Source: Anseranas semipalmata (taxonomy: Eukaryota > Chordata > Aves > Anseriformes > Anseranatidae). Taken from it: 64,000 bases of DNA. The stretch covers positions 260,066 to 324,065 of the forward strand of contig VXAA01006074.1 of assembly GCA_013399115.1 (NCBI GenBank), given 5' to 3'. The notes under the pieces are model-generated. The model did not search any database. It had not been told where the DNA came from and saw only the letters and a list, made by a program, of their open reading frames with translations. The position numbers were made by a program, and so were the translations under genes. Positions 1-12,014 of this stretch are shown one piece after another. Numbering within the stretch: the stretch's first letter is position 1; each line of letters begins with the position of its first letter.

Positions 1-2231
1 TATGATCAGACAGGCTGCAAAGATGTCATCTTCTAGATTAGAGCTCCTTACACTATAAGGCTTTCCCACTCCTGACCCCTCAGTAAGTTCTGGGCAAGCA
101 CCAAAGAAAGAGGTGGTGACGTTTTCTGTGCTCTGTAGGGGAAGGTGAACCCAGATGTGCTGACATGGTTGGCCAAAGGTGAAGGCTCTGCTTGTCACTG
201 AGCTGATTCCCAGAGGATTTACCAAGAAGCCCCCCAGGGAGCAGCACCAAGACAGAGGCCACACAACTTCAGAAACTCATCATAGATCTGCTTAGAGGAG
301 GTTGCTCATGTGGCTGTCTTACACCACTGCTTTAACTTGGGATGAAATCATTATCTAAAAACAGTTTCAGATTAGGTCATTCAAAGAGGTTAGATTTTTC
401 TTTCCATCTTTGATCATTTTTATTTCTTTTTAGTATAGACTACCTGTAATTTGAAAGCTGATTTGGACTAGAAAAAAAATATTAGAAAGTATTAAAGCAA
501 AAGATGTTGAAACTTCTCAATCAAAATGTTTTAAATTGGGTGTATTTATCAAAGAAAGACCCTCTCCTGTTTCCACTTTCACTCTCAGCAATGCGGCATT
601 TTCAGTGGAGAGCATTTCATCAGAAAACTCCCCAAAAATATAGAGCCTTTTCAAGTGCAGTGAACATCTGACAGTGACAGGAGCTGGTGAGCTAACACAA
701 GACCATACAGGGGTCACTGTTGCAATTTCACAATTGATGTATGCTCGACTGTGCTGGGTTGGAAAACTCAAGCAGAAGCTAACATGTTTTTGTGCAAATT
801 TTTGCCAGCCTCCTTTGGAAAAGAAGTGAAATCACTGTGGACTGTTGGAGGGGCATGGGCAACGCTGCAGGCGATAGGATATGGAATGCAGAAATCTTTC
901 CTTTTAACATCCCCACTGTGCATTTTCAAGGTTACGGGGGGAGAGAGCACATCCCTTACAAGCTGAACTGCCAGTAAGCAGAATTGGTTTGTTCATTACC
1001 TTTTAGCAGCATTAGAATTCAAACGTGTTGGATGCTTTCTAGATGAGACATGTTATTTGCCCTGAAGACCCCCAGAATGTTGTTGCAACTTCAGATATTT
1101 TTGTCCACTAGAAAATGGCTTAAGATCACCAATTTAAATACTGCCATATAGTACATGTCACTGAAGAGATGTCAGAAGATAATTATCCACCTGAACCAGA
1201 TGCTCACCTAAAAGAGAGACTCCTATTTTTTAGTTCCTTGATTTTTTTTTTCCTTAATGTTTAATGAGCACAGTAGGAAAAAAAGTGGTAACATCTAAAG
1301 CTCTGTGAGAATCAAGGCTTTCTGATTATGGGAAGTTCTTCGGCTTGTTTCCATAATGAGTCTATTCTTTCCCAGAGATACACATTAGGATCATTTCTGT
1401 AGGACTAGGCTGATGAATAAGCAGATGTTTTTGTTTTGCACTTGGCTTTGAATTAATCTTGTGTACAATGCAATGAGCTGTCAGAATTTCCACTGTTAAG
1501 AGCTACTTCCAGCATCATTTAGGCAAAGGCAATCTTACATTACTAGTGCAAGAACATAACTCTACAATGTTTATCATACACTGTGATGTCAGTGACCATT
1601 TTGCCTCTCAATACAAGCCCCAAACTCCTCAGGATAGCTGCACTCGTGACCAAGAACATCAACACCTTCCCAATTTTAAACTGTGTTTTCATTTCTTAGT
1701 TTGAGTAATCAGTATAAAACCTGGATGTGTTTCTTCCTGTTCTCTGTTCAAAAGCAGCACAATGCTGGCTGGAAGTTTTTCTGCTTTTGGAGCTGAAAAG
1801 AACTATCAGCCCAAACCCTGTCAAAGTAATACACTTCCGCTGAGGAGGGGCCAAACTTCTTTCCAAGCAAGAGTAAGTTATTCACCTTATACACCCAGGA
1901 AGTTACAATATTTTGTAACTGAAGGAAAGAGAAGACATAGAGCTGAGAGTAAAATCTCAAGGAAGTAGTCGTGAGTGCAAGAATAGAGAGAGAAGAATAT
2001 GACATTTCTGTCATACATTTTTTCTTTAAGAATGTGAAGCAGAGAATATGGGCATGCATACACAGCAAGTACAGGAAATGAAATTTTCATGGTGAAAATG
2101 AAGACAATATTCTATTGAATCTGTACATGTCAATCCAAATGACAGGGAAGCATAAAATCTGGTATTAATTAATATTTTTCAGACACTGGGTAGTTACATT
2201 ATCTGCTAGTTGCACAACCTGCCCAAATGCC
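1..2231. other. Unique non-coding stretch
   Basis: I see no recognisable exon, RNA gene or transposon here. Open frames on both strands are short (up to about 106 codons) and have no domain or motif I recognise. Composition is AT-leaning with few CpG. It reads as ordinary intergenic or intronic DNA. Confidence 0.6.
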
Positions 2232-2280
2232 AGAAAAAGAAAAAAGAAAAAAAGAAAAAAAAAACGAAAAAAAAAAACAG
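2232..2280. repeat. A-rich low-complexity tract
   Basis: The tract is almost entirely A, interrupted by single G residues and one C, in groups of about 4 to 11 A. It could be an aged poly(A) or (AAAAG)n tract. No retroposed body is visible directly upstream, so I call it simple low-complexity sequence rather than the tail of a processed pseudogene. Confidence 0.85.
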
Positions 2281-4390
2281 AGCATTTGATGTTACTGAGC
2301 AGACTTGCAGAAGCTAATCCTGTTATTCACACTGGGAGGAACTGCTATTTAACTGTTATCACTCCCAGATGATAACAAGCATATCTAAGAGCATATCAAA
2401 TAATGCTAAGGCAGCTCAGCTGAATCTGCTTTCTTCTAATGTTAAGAAATCAGAGGCATCTCTGTTGTCATCATTAGCAAAGGAGATCCCACATCTGAAC
2501 ATGCCATTGAAAACCCGAGATTCTCACCATTTTGGAAAGCTTATTTGCAAAGGGTGTGATCACATCACACAGAGAGTTCTCAGTCAGTCACCACATCATC
2601 CATCACACAGAATACGTACTGTTAGTTTCCTTTATATCATTTGATGATTTTTTAAACCCACTTGCACTTAGACTGTAGCAAATTTCTCATTTTTCCAGTC
2701 CAGAAAAACACTTAGAATTTATGTATTAAACATCACCTCAAAGAAAAGGGAGAGGAAATGGGAGTGTTACTAATTGCTTAGGCTTCAGATCATCAGATTT
2801 TCCCTTTCTTTCATTCATTTGAATAAAGAAGAGCTTTTATAATGGAGAAATTTAATTTTAGTCCAGCATCAAAGTTGTAAAACTCTGCTGCACTATGTTC
2901 AGTCCAAGAACAAGCAGCTGTGTTGTCCAGAGGTGACAGGTACCTTCTGATGAATTCTCCAGTTTTCTGACAGGATCTCATGTAAGTTCTGAGGAAAAAG
3001 GGATCCCAAAACCAAGGTGCATTTTAGCTACTCACTGCCACTCCTAGTGATGTTTTCTGCTGCGCCATGACCACCATGCCTCACTGGTGGGAGCACTGAG
3101 GTAGTGGTGGGAACAGGAATAATGTGCCAGTAATCAAGGTGTCTCCTTAACTTACCTTTCCCTAGAAAAGAGGGGTGTCTTACCCACTGCCACATGGCAT
3201 GCCCTTAAAGACACAGGATAGATAATCAAACATAAGCGCTTGATTCCTCAGGGGCTTAAAAGGCTTTTAAGTTGGGATCTTTTAACTCAGTTTGTGCAGT
3301 CCTTCACCAAGACCTGGTTTTCCTTCTTCAGCTGACCCTGTCTTTGTGCTGTAACTTCACATGGGCTCTGAGACCAGCTCAACACCATCAGACACTTCAG
3401 CAAAGAGCTGTGCTTGTTGATGCTGTCAGGGGTGCTGCTGCCTCCCACATCTCCCGGTCTCCCCACAGCCCTGCGGCGCACCTATCCTGCATCTTTGCAT
3501 TCCTTGTGGCTGTTGGATCTGAGGAGACTATCATCAACCATGCATCCTGAGCAACTTTAGCACCAGAAGCAGAGAACTGCTGCTCTAGGAGCTGGCTCCC
3601 CCATTCTGGGACATGCATTCTCTGTTCTCCCCAGGGTCAGAACTTGCTCTTGGGCAGAACTGTTCAGTGTGAGTGGTGATTTGTATTCAAATTCCTGAAA
3701 TCTAGAAGTCCATCTCTGGGCTAGAGTTTTAGCAGATCACACCAAATCAAAGACATAAAAAATCCTGATAAATTAGTGGTAGGTCTTTAACAAACTAAAA
3801 TCTTTATCCTGCATACTAGCATATATGCCAAGCAGTTTGTCCTGCTTCAGAATCAAGACCAGACCACCTGCAGCTCTCTCTGATGACAGGGGGAAGAACA
3901 CTAGGACCAAAATCTAGCAAGCCCCTCAAACCACTCTCCCTTACTCACCACAGCAAGTTTCAGCAAGACCTATTGTTCCAGGAGAAATTAATGGGATCAG
4001 GTGATGAAAAGATATGTGTATACTTCTCTCAGTTGGAACTAAATCTGGAGGAAATAAAGCTCTATAAACAGTGGAGAAATCACAGGTGGCACTGGTAATA
4101 GGAGGTGTTACCCTGGGAGCAAAAGAAGAAGAAATAATAAAATCTGAGACCATTTATCAGTTGATAGTGAAGGGACTGCAATTTGCAGCAAAGAGAGAAA
4201 TTCTTTTCTATTCTACATAGGAAGAGACAACTGTAGAAAAACTATCCATTGAGGAATTCCTTGGAGACAGTAAGGCCAGACTGAAAAAGTCATTTCTGAA
4301 GTGCTAAATTCCCACTGTTGTGATGCCTAATGATGTGGACATTTGACAATGCAATCTTTTCTGATCTCAAGGCTGTGTGTGTGAGCCCTG
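2281..4390. other. Unique non-coding stretch with one small hairpin
   Basis: There is no supportable gene. At 2355-2376 GTTATCA and TGATAAC form a perfect 7-bp stem around an 8-base loop; this is short enough to be chance. Around 3380-3640 the sequence is more GC-rich and has several overlapping open frames on both strands, none with a recognisable product. Confidence 0.55.
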
Positions 4391-4416
4391 GGAAAACAAA
4401 CAAACAAACAAAAAAA
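4391..4416 (+). repeat. (AAAC)n microsatellite
   Basis: About five tandem AAAC units run into an A run. The same motif recurs independently at 33767-33802. Confidence 0.85.
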
Positions 4417-4779
4417 CCCTACCTATTCCTCTTTCTTTACAGCTGGAGTTTACGACAGAATAAATGCAGTATGTGCTTACCACATACTGTTTGCTCCCCA
4501 TACTTAAAACTTCTCAACATCATTATGTGTAGAAGAACATCTTTATGATAAACTCACAACACAGGAAAGCTGTGAGCAGTACCTAGCTGCTCCCCAGTGC
4601 ATACCCGGATGTTGTGTAGATACCTGTATTTGAAGGAATTAACGTATCAGACTGGGCTCCTCATCGTTTGCATCCCATGCCGATATCCTCAGCCATACCC
4701 ACATCAACTGCAGCTTTTGTCCCTGACCCTCCAGTTTATTTACCTCAATCAACTCATTTTCTTTGTCTGAATATAGGGC

Positions 4780-4798
4780 TTTTTTTTTTTTTTTTTTT
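4780..4798 (+). repeat. Poly(T) run of 19
   Basis: An uninterrupted run of 19 T. Seen from the minus strand it is a poly(A), but I recognise no retroposed sequence next to it. Confidence 0.9.
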
Positions 4799-5571
4799 GA
4801 GGTAGCTACCCACCCAGCAGCCTTATGTCATTTGTCACCGGATACAGGGATGGGACTTTTCATCATCTTGCTGATTTCTAGCCACCCATTTGAAATTCAT
4901 CCAATTGTGGTGGTCCTAATCTTGCTCTCACCACTGAAGACAGAAAAAGTCCCACTCTTGGGTGGGAACGTGATGAGATCAATAACTGAGTTCAATCTAG
5001 AGCAGAGTTTTCTTTCAGAGGAAGCAGAGTGCTGCAAAGTGGCGGAAGCATTCCCCGAAAATAGCCCAGAGCGCTCTGGAGGGACAGGACGAGCAGCACT
5101 TTCTGGTGTGTCTCTGTGCTCTCACAACGTGATGAGAGGAGTTATCTGCCTGCAGCTGTGCCAGCTCTTGATGATGAAATAATTTCATTCACAAGGCATG
5201 CGGTACAGGCCCTGCAACAACAGCAAAATGGCATGCATTCGAGATATGTAAATTAAATTACTTGGCTTTGCACACAGAATTTTAGTCATTAGAAGGAGAG
5301 ATAATGACTTGCAATATGTTTTTGAGAAGAAACACGCAACGATAATCTTATTTACTTTACACTTTAATTTCCTAGTGTGCACATGCGCATGGAAGACTTG
5401 CCTGTGCAAATGTCAGTTATCACAGAAATGTCAGACTACGGTTAATTTAATATCGCTGCCCCTTAGGCTCAAGCAGATGGCCAAAGTTCAGCAACTAGCA
5501 GGGTTGCCTGCAATAGGAGGAGAAATCAGTGATGTGCACGAGGCGGCTTCTTGCTCCAGTCTTGATTAAGT

Positions 5572-5588
5572 ACAAACACACACACACA
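5572..5588 (+). repeat. Short (CA)n microsatellite
   Basis: About seven CA dinucleotides, beginning slightly imperfectly. It lies 58 bases from the larger TTTTC repeat. Confidence 0.8.
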
Positions 5589-5645
5589 TAAAAAGTAGAG
5601 AGAATAAGAAAAGTAAGTTGTTGAAGATCTTTTTTATTCACACAA

Positions 5646-5738
5646 TTCTTTTCTTTTCTTTTCTTTTCTTTTCTTTTCTTTTCTTTTCTTTTCTTTTCTT
5701 TTCTTTTCTTTTCTTTTCTTTTCTTTTCTTTTCTTTTC
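5646..5738 (+). repeat. Perfect (TTTTC)n pentanucleotide microsatellite
   Basis: About 18.6 uninterrupted copies of the pentanucleotide (GAAAA on the other strand) span 93 bases without a mismatch. Perfect repetition over this length suggests recent expansion and probable length variation between individuals. On the minus strand it reads as a Lys-Glu-Lys-Arg repeat in an open frame, which is an artefact of the repeat and not a protein. Confidence 0.97.
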
Positions 5739-6305
5739 ATAGTATTTTACTTGCAATCACTTTTAGCTGAATCACAGTGTCTGACTGACCTGAAACATTT
5801 TATTTTGGGTCACGCAATGCTAAATTGCATTTTTCCATTGTGGTGCACAGTCTCATGGAGCTGCACTTTCAGAGCTCTGCTTCTTAAAAGAGCTGTAAGT
5901 CCTGTGACAGAGAACACCTTTCTCTGATGGAGCAGCATGGTACCTCCTGGGAAATACTTACAGGAGCTGCAAAGGGGTTATCCAATAGCTCCAGCCCCCT
6001 GGATATGCCACCCTGAAGAGGGAAACGCCATCTCTTGCAGGATGACCTGAAGTACTCTTTCCAGCCAGTTCAGTACCAAACACTTCAGTGTAGAAACATC
6101 GTGTTAATCAAAAGGCCAAAATGAAACAGTTCTCCCATGGCTCTTTAAAATATCTTTCAGAAGAGTGTCTCTCCTGAGATACGTCAGTGAGTAGTACTTT
6201 TGTCCGAGCTGGCTATTAAAGTAAATGCACCAATATAGAAATTCCCTCAGGAATGGAAAACTTTGTTTTTCTCTGCCGAAGGAAAAGTCTACATAAAATT
6301 TTTGT

Positions 6306-6421
6306 CCCCTCCCATCCCCCCCCAAAAAGCAACCTTTTGCTTCAATTTTGAAATTGGCTGCTCCAGGGAGCACAGCACCCAGGAAGCCATGTCTCTTTCC
6401 TCCCTCCCCGCACCCCATCCC
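6306..6421 (-). other. Two G-quadruplex motifs (G-rich on minus strand)
   Basis: On the plus strand, 6306-6323 holds C4-T-C3-AT-C8 and 6402-6421 holds C3-T-C4-GCA-C4-AT-C3. The second fits the canonical four-tract motif with loops of 1, 3 and 2 bases on the minus strand. The first fits if the C8 run is split into two tracts. The matching plus-strand sequence could form an i-motif. That such structures form in the cell is inference. Confidence 0.6.
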
Positions 6422-6436
6422 TCAACCACCCTGGCC

Positions 6437-6549
6437 TTTCTGCTCCCCTGGTGGCCAAGCCATCCCCGCTTGTCCTGCAGGACCACGGTGTCCCCCACTT
6501 GTCCTGTGGGACCCCATCTTTCCTACTCTCCCTGCTGGGCCATGTCTCC
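6437..6549 (+). repeat. Decayed minisatellite, units of about 29 bp
   Basis: Successive imperfect units begin at about 6437, 6466, 6495 and 6524. The middle two are clearest and share cttgtcctg followed by gggacc or ggacc; the last unit is about 26 bp. The outer units match only loosely. Fainter echoes upstream (6390-6436) and downstream (6550-6620) suggest the array was once longer. Stop codons are rare in several frames, giving overlapping open frames on both strands that I do not regard as genes. Confidence 0.55.
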
Positions 6550-8471
6550 TGCTCTTCCCAGAGGAGGCTGCTTTTACCAGAGCTGCCATTTCCTTCCAAA
6601 CCATGGCTGGGGCAGAAGTCCTCCTCCCATCACCACGCAGAGGTGAGGCCACCACCCGGCCAGCCCGAGGTCAGCGCGTCCCCCTGCCCAAGGGCACTGT
6701 GGCACGCTGGACCTGTCTCCTTGATGCTACTTCAAAGACAGGTGACATTTTGAAGCTAGGTGGCATTTTGCTACATGGCATTTCAGCCTTCTTGTAGGTT
6801 TAACGTTTGAATTTCCTCGCACGTACAAAAACTGCAAATTGCTTGCCCTTCCCGGGATTTGTTCTTATGCTGGCTGCACTGTTATTTAGGATGAAGTAAG
6901 AATACATCATGTTTTCCATCTTGTGAAGGCCAGTCACAATATTGTGCTGAGAGCAGCAGAAAATGCCCTTCAGAATAACAACATAAAATTGTATTAACGG
7001 TTTCTCACATGTCCTGGTGCAGCCTGGCCCAGTTTTCTTTTTTGTAACTGTCATAAACATCTGTCCAGTTCTGTAGTACAGTAAGGATAGAAACTGAACT
7101 ATTGCTTCAAAAAGGAATAAAACCTCAGTCTTGCTCGGATTCAGAACCAGGCTTTTAAATTTCTTTTACTTATACAATTTATAGCTTTTCCTTACAACTT
7201 CTTGGTCCTGTATGAAAGCACCATGTGTATCTCCTGATCAACAAAGTGTCCACGACCACAGAAGGAATGGAGGTACAGGGGTTGGAATGACACCAAAATA
7301 GTCCTCCCCCAGCCAGCAGCCTGCCTTTCCAGCTGGCCTCCTAAATAGATGACATCTTCCTTGCAATGAACAATGAGACAAAAATATATTCTCAGGAGCA
7401 CACAGCTTTGTCAGCAGCTCCCATCGAGTGCTACAGTTAGACAAATGTCCTCAGCAGAAATGTGTCCTTACTCCTGGTGTATGTGACCATAAAAGGTTGA
7501 GTCACACTTGGTGTATTTGATATATATTTTTTCATTGCAAAGACATAAAACCAGACGTAACACCAATGACTTTGCTGGAGAGTCTCCGGAGGTCCACCAC
7601 AAAGGCACAGGCAGGTCCATTGCTCTGTGTTCATACATCCTCCCCTGCCCTCCGGTGGTCCCAGCAGTGCTCTGGTCCTCTACAGCCAATCAAACCAAAA
7701 GGGCAAGACCCTCCCAAATCTGTCGGATTAGAAACTCATGTCTTCCAAGAAACATGAGAAGAAGAACAGACAGTTTGTTCACTTCAGTCTCTTCCTTAAA
7801 GCTGTGCTCCAGAATGTCGAGTCTGGAAAATTGCCTAAGGTAAAAGAAATTTGCGTCAGTAGACAGCTGATGAACTCCTTGTTCAGAGACATGGGGCCAA
7901 AATCCATGGGGACTTATGCTGTGGAGCAAGTCATATGGAGCCAAATCCACGGATGGCAGAGTGGGGCTGGGTGTCCAGGCAGAGACCAGATAGAGAAAGG
8001 ACTGTGGGAGCCGTTCTGCTTCATATTTGTCCGTAAGTGCCATTACAAGGAAGAGAATTAGCAATTAGCCACATGTGTTTCCTACAGGCCCCTCAGGACT
8101 GAAGCTCTGCGTGGGGTGCTGATGAACATGGGTGCCACCAAGTGTGGGTCCTGGCTCACAGCATGCTTCCCTCTGCCCACTTCCATGAGTGGGTTCACCA
8201 AGATTCTCTGCACAAGCAATCTCCTGCAGCACTGCATTGCATCTCCACGGGTGCTAAAGGCTGAGGTCCAAATGTCTCCAGAACTAGGTCAGCTTATTTC
8301 CCTGCAGTCCCTTCTGCTGTTGCTGCCATGTTTTGCACAGGACCTGCCTGGGTGTTGGCATGGTAGAGGATCCTCAGTCCTTGGTTACAAAGGGCCATAG
8401 TCCCAGCTAGCACTGACCACCAAGCATCAATGGACTGATTACTGTGTGCCATACCATACGGACTTAATAGA

Positions 8472-8495
8472 CTAAGGTGTATTTCACCTTAGGTG
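8472..8495 (+). other. Small hairpin with three CACCT/AGGTG boxes
   Basis: CTAAGGTG (8472-8479) and CACCTTAG (8485-8492) pair perfectly around a 5-base loop. A further AGGTG at 8491-8495 gives the central CACCT a second possible partner. CACCT is the core bound by ZEB- and Snail-type zinc fingers, but a regulatory role here is only a possibility. Confidence 0.4.
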
Positions 8496-11400
8496 ATCAA
8501 TTTGTACAGCCCTCCATATCATATACATTGACATAGTCTCTTCACCTCATTTCTTCTTTCCCCATATTCAGTTTCATTTGCTTCTTGTCATTCCACCATT
8601 CAGGAATGATTGTCAAGAAATAATGTTTAAGCATAATCTTTGTCTCCTCACCTGTACAAGCCACTAGGGCTGCTCCTAGTCTTGCTGCTAAGGCTTATAT
8701 CTTTTGGGCTCTTCTTGCCAAATTTTAACAAATCTTTGAATCAAAAGTCTGAAAATAAAACCTAAATCCAATAAAGAACATACTAGATCCTGATCCTGTC
8801 TTCTTTAATCCCAGTTTGTATCACATTGCTATGCAAGCACACAAACATAACTCATATAACATGAAGTCAGTGTGCCACTAATTTGACAAACCTCTGGAAG
8901 GGAATTCTTCCTATATGTTAATTAATAATGAAGATTAATGGAAGAGTCGCATCATAATCCCCAAACATGTAGGAAATGGACTTTATTCTGATTCGGTAAT
9001 TCATGCACCTGTTCATTTTCTTCAGAAGTAGCCCTGTTTTACTTGATGAAATTATCCTTGGGCTTTGGATTAATCACATCCACATTTGATCAAGAAACTA
9101 CATTCCTGACATCATAAATAGCTGTTTATACCACACTGCCAATGAAGATAGGTTCGATTTGAAGCTTGTGTGCGTGTTTGTTTTAATTTGTTTGTTTTAG
9201 CTGGTCTTAAAATAAAATTATTCACCATTCTTTTGGAAAAAATGAAAAATCAGCACTAATTCAATATATTTAGCACTCTATCAGATTGCAGAATTACTTT
9301 CTTTAACTACTGTAGGAGGAAAAAACACATGCTTCAGCCCACACTTCTTGCACAGTTAATAATTCAGGCTTTTTTTTTTTTTTTCCCCACACAGTCAAGG
9401 TGATCTTAAGTCAATGGAAAAACAATGCTATGTGGTAAATATGACTAGTGAAGTAGAGCTCTGCCTCCTCCATGGGCCCTCATACAAAAGGAAACGACAG
9501 CTGCTTGTGAGAAGTCACCACTGAGCCCTCTGACAGGAGGAGAGGTAGGAGGCATGGAGAAATGTCCCATTTTCCTCCAGATGTGTCCATAACTGGACTG
9601 TATGCATCTGAGAGAATGATATTCTCCAGGCTCTGTCTGCCCTGCATAAAGAAGGTTCTCCTAGCTAAGTGTAAACAGCTGAAGACAAGATCCTAATGGG
9701 ACAAGACAACTTATAACCTTTTCTCTCACTGGATTTAAAGCCACTGCCTTTTGAGAGGTCTCAAAAGTTTCATGTTCTGTGATTTAAATATTTCTGCAGG
9801 AGTGGGACAAGAATGGATCTTGGTGATGGCTCTGCCAGGTCAATGACAAGCCTCTGCCTTGGGCAGCACATCAGAGAAGGCAGAAGAGAGTTATTTTCCA
9901 TTCTAAACATTTTCCTGTTCATTTTTAAAGAGAAAATCATTGGCTTAGATAAAGATTTCTGTTTAAAACCTCTTAATGTTTTTTCACACAAAGAAAACCA
10001 AAAGATTTTTAAAACACTTGCAGCAATAACAAGGTAGTCATCAGATCAGTCAAGAGACGAAAAGATCATATTCTGTTTTGTGAATGCACTGTATCTCTCT
10101 TAAATGCTCCACTGTGCAAGCCTGGTCTGGAGGATGGCTCACGGATATCTGTGCAGAAGGGTGCTAAGTGCTTTAATGCCTATACACAGGATCATACCTC
10201 AAATTGAATTCCTGCTAATCTGGGGGAGAAACAGTGATGCTTGCAGCTAATATTGGCCTGTGGTCCTCATGATTATGTTTCTGCAGTGATAAACATTTGC
10301 CTAGAGTCATCTAGCAGGAGACCACAGAGATCTTCATGAGCTCTGGCTTTATTTAATTTCTGTATCAATAGACTTAAAACCCACATCAAAGCGACCTGCA
10401 GTTAGTGGTGAATTAGGGGTTGTTTTGCCCTGGGAGGTGACAACACCTTTCTCCCAGATGGACCACGGTGCTCTACGTCCCTCCTGGCAAGCTCCAGCCC
10501 AGCAGCCACATCAGCATGGTGCTGTGCTCAGGCTACCAAAACCTGCAGTTCCCCAGGGCAGAACCTTTACCATGCCTTCCTCCTGGGGCTTGGCATGGTA
10601 AGAGTGGGGAGGCATGCTGCTTACCCCGCAAAGGTACCAGTCACCTGAAATAAGGGGTTGTGTTTCCTGGTGTGCTTATATCCAATAGAGGCTCTTTCAG
10701 AGCTTTCAGCAGTGATACCATCTGCCTAAAATTTGCTGCTTGGAGTGATCCCGTAAGAGAGCAGTCCCCTGTGTCTACTTTGGTACCTTTTTGGGAAGTC
10801 TGCCAGCTGCATGCCCGGAGTGCTGGGTAGGATGTGTTGTGCAGCACTGTCCACCTTGTGTCTCCTTTACTTCGGAGTCAACTCTACTCTGTCTTAAGTG
10901 AAGTCAAGTCTCCTTGCTCTTTCACAGCAATATTTAGCTCTTGCTTTTAAAGGCAGAGATCTGATATTCTTTTATGCATATATATTTATTTACTTATTTG
11001 AAAGACTGATTTTAGAATTGTAGAGTCTTTCCCACAAACAGAAGATGAGTCAGTGTGAGCAGGTACTTGTAATTCAGGTGGAACATAGAGGGAGATATGT
11101 TTGAGAATAGGATTCGTAGGTGACATCACCTAGCATAATTGTGTTTCGACTTTTTTCCCCTCTGAGTAACCAGATAATGTCCTGATTTTGCTCCAATAAG
11201 AGGTGTGCTATTGATTTTTCCAGGCACAGTATCGAGGTCCAGGTATGCTGTTATGTTTCAATCATTCATTGAAAGGTAGGTCAAAGTCTTTAAAGTTTGG
11301 GTTTGCTTTCTCTAGGTCTAAAATCACATTGCTCAAAGAACTTGTTGCCTGAAGGACATCCAGGTTAAAGCTTATAACAGGTGAACTGGGGCTAAGTAGC

Positions 11401-11976
11401 CACAGAAAGAGAAGTTAAGTCTTTGAATAATAGTTTGAAAACTATCCTTATAAAAAATACACTTCTGTATATTGGTGTACTTGCTGCAGCCAGATAAAGG
11501 AATTGCAAACCACAATGTTTGTTTTGCCTTCAAGCTCTCTGCGGAGCAATTTAGATCATTGGTGAAGGGTCTTACATCCCAGATGGCACCTTCCACCCCT
11601 GCTGTCCCATATAAAGGTCCAGAGAAGGAGTAATGGAAATATCTGTCCATAGACAACTCTACCTGACACATCAATCCCAGAAGTGTTGATGTAGGTGAGC
11701 AGACAGCAGGGGGGATGGTGCCAAATAGGGTTGTTCAAAGTGGGTTGTTAATGGCAGAGGCTGGTTGCTACAAACCCTTTTAAAGACTGGGATATCAGTA
11801 TATGATGCTGATCACCACCATCATCTGGAAGATGGCATTAGGATTTCACACTTGGCATCCAGCAGGGCTGTGTCCGAAGCTGTATGCATTGTTGCTGTTC
11901 ATACTGCTGCTTTAAGTTGCATGAAAACGTGACGTTAAAGCCTTACCTCAAGGTGAAACAAATGGAGTCTTCCAGC

Positions 11977-12014
11977 AAAAAAAAAAAAAANNNNNNNNNN
12001 NNNNNNNNNNNNNN
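11977..12014. other. A14 run followed by a 24-base assembly gap
   Basis: Fourteen A residues (11977-11990) run directly into 24 N (11991-12014). The gap is a break in the assembly, not biology. The open frame that crosses it has no meaning. Confidence 0.97.

Larger units (their letters stand above)
5739..11976. other. Unique non-coding stretch
   Basis: No exon, RNA gene or complete transposon is recognisable. Sub-features worth noting are a possible fragment of an old palindromic repeat at about 5782-5814, the GC-rich minisatellite near 6400-6550, a hairpin at 8472-8495, a T run at 9370-9384, and a 7-bp hairpin at 11256-11274 (TTTCAAT and ATTGAAA around a 5-base loop). Open frames in the GC-rich part overlap in many frames at once, which fits low stop-codon density rather than coding. 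Confidence 0.55.

Noticed and set aside
4763..5182. Plus-strand open frame of 139 codons
   Set aside because: It begins within the T19 run, which gives a run of Phe codons, and shows no domain; it is probably a chance frame.
5495..5740. Minus-strand Lys/Arg/Glu-rich frame
   Set aside because: The charged repeat is a translation of the (TTTTC)n microsatellite.
6263..6797. Many overlapping open frames on both strands
   Set aside because: They coincide with the C-rich minisatellite area where stop codons are rare in several frames. No domain is recognisable and no single frame stands out.
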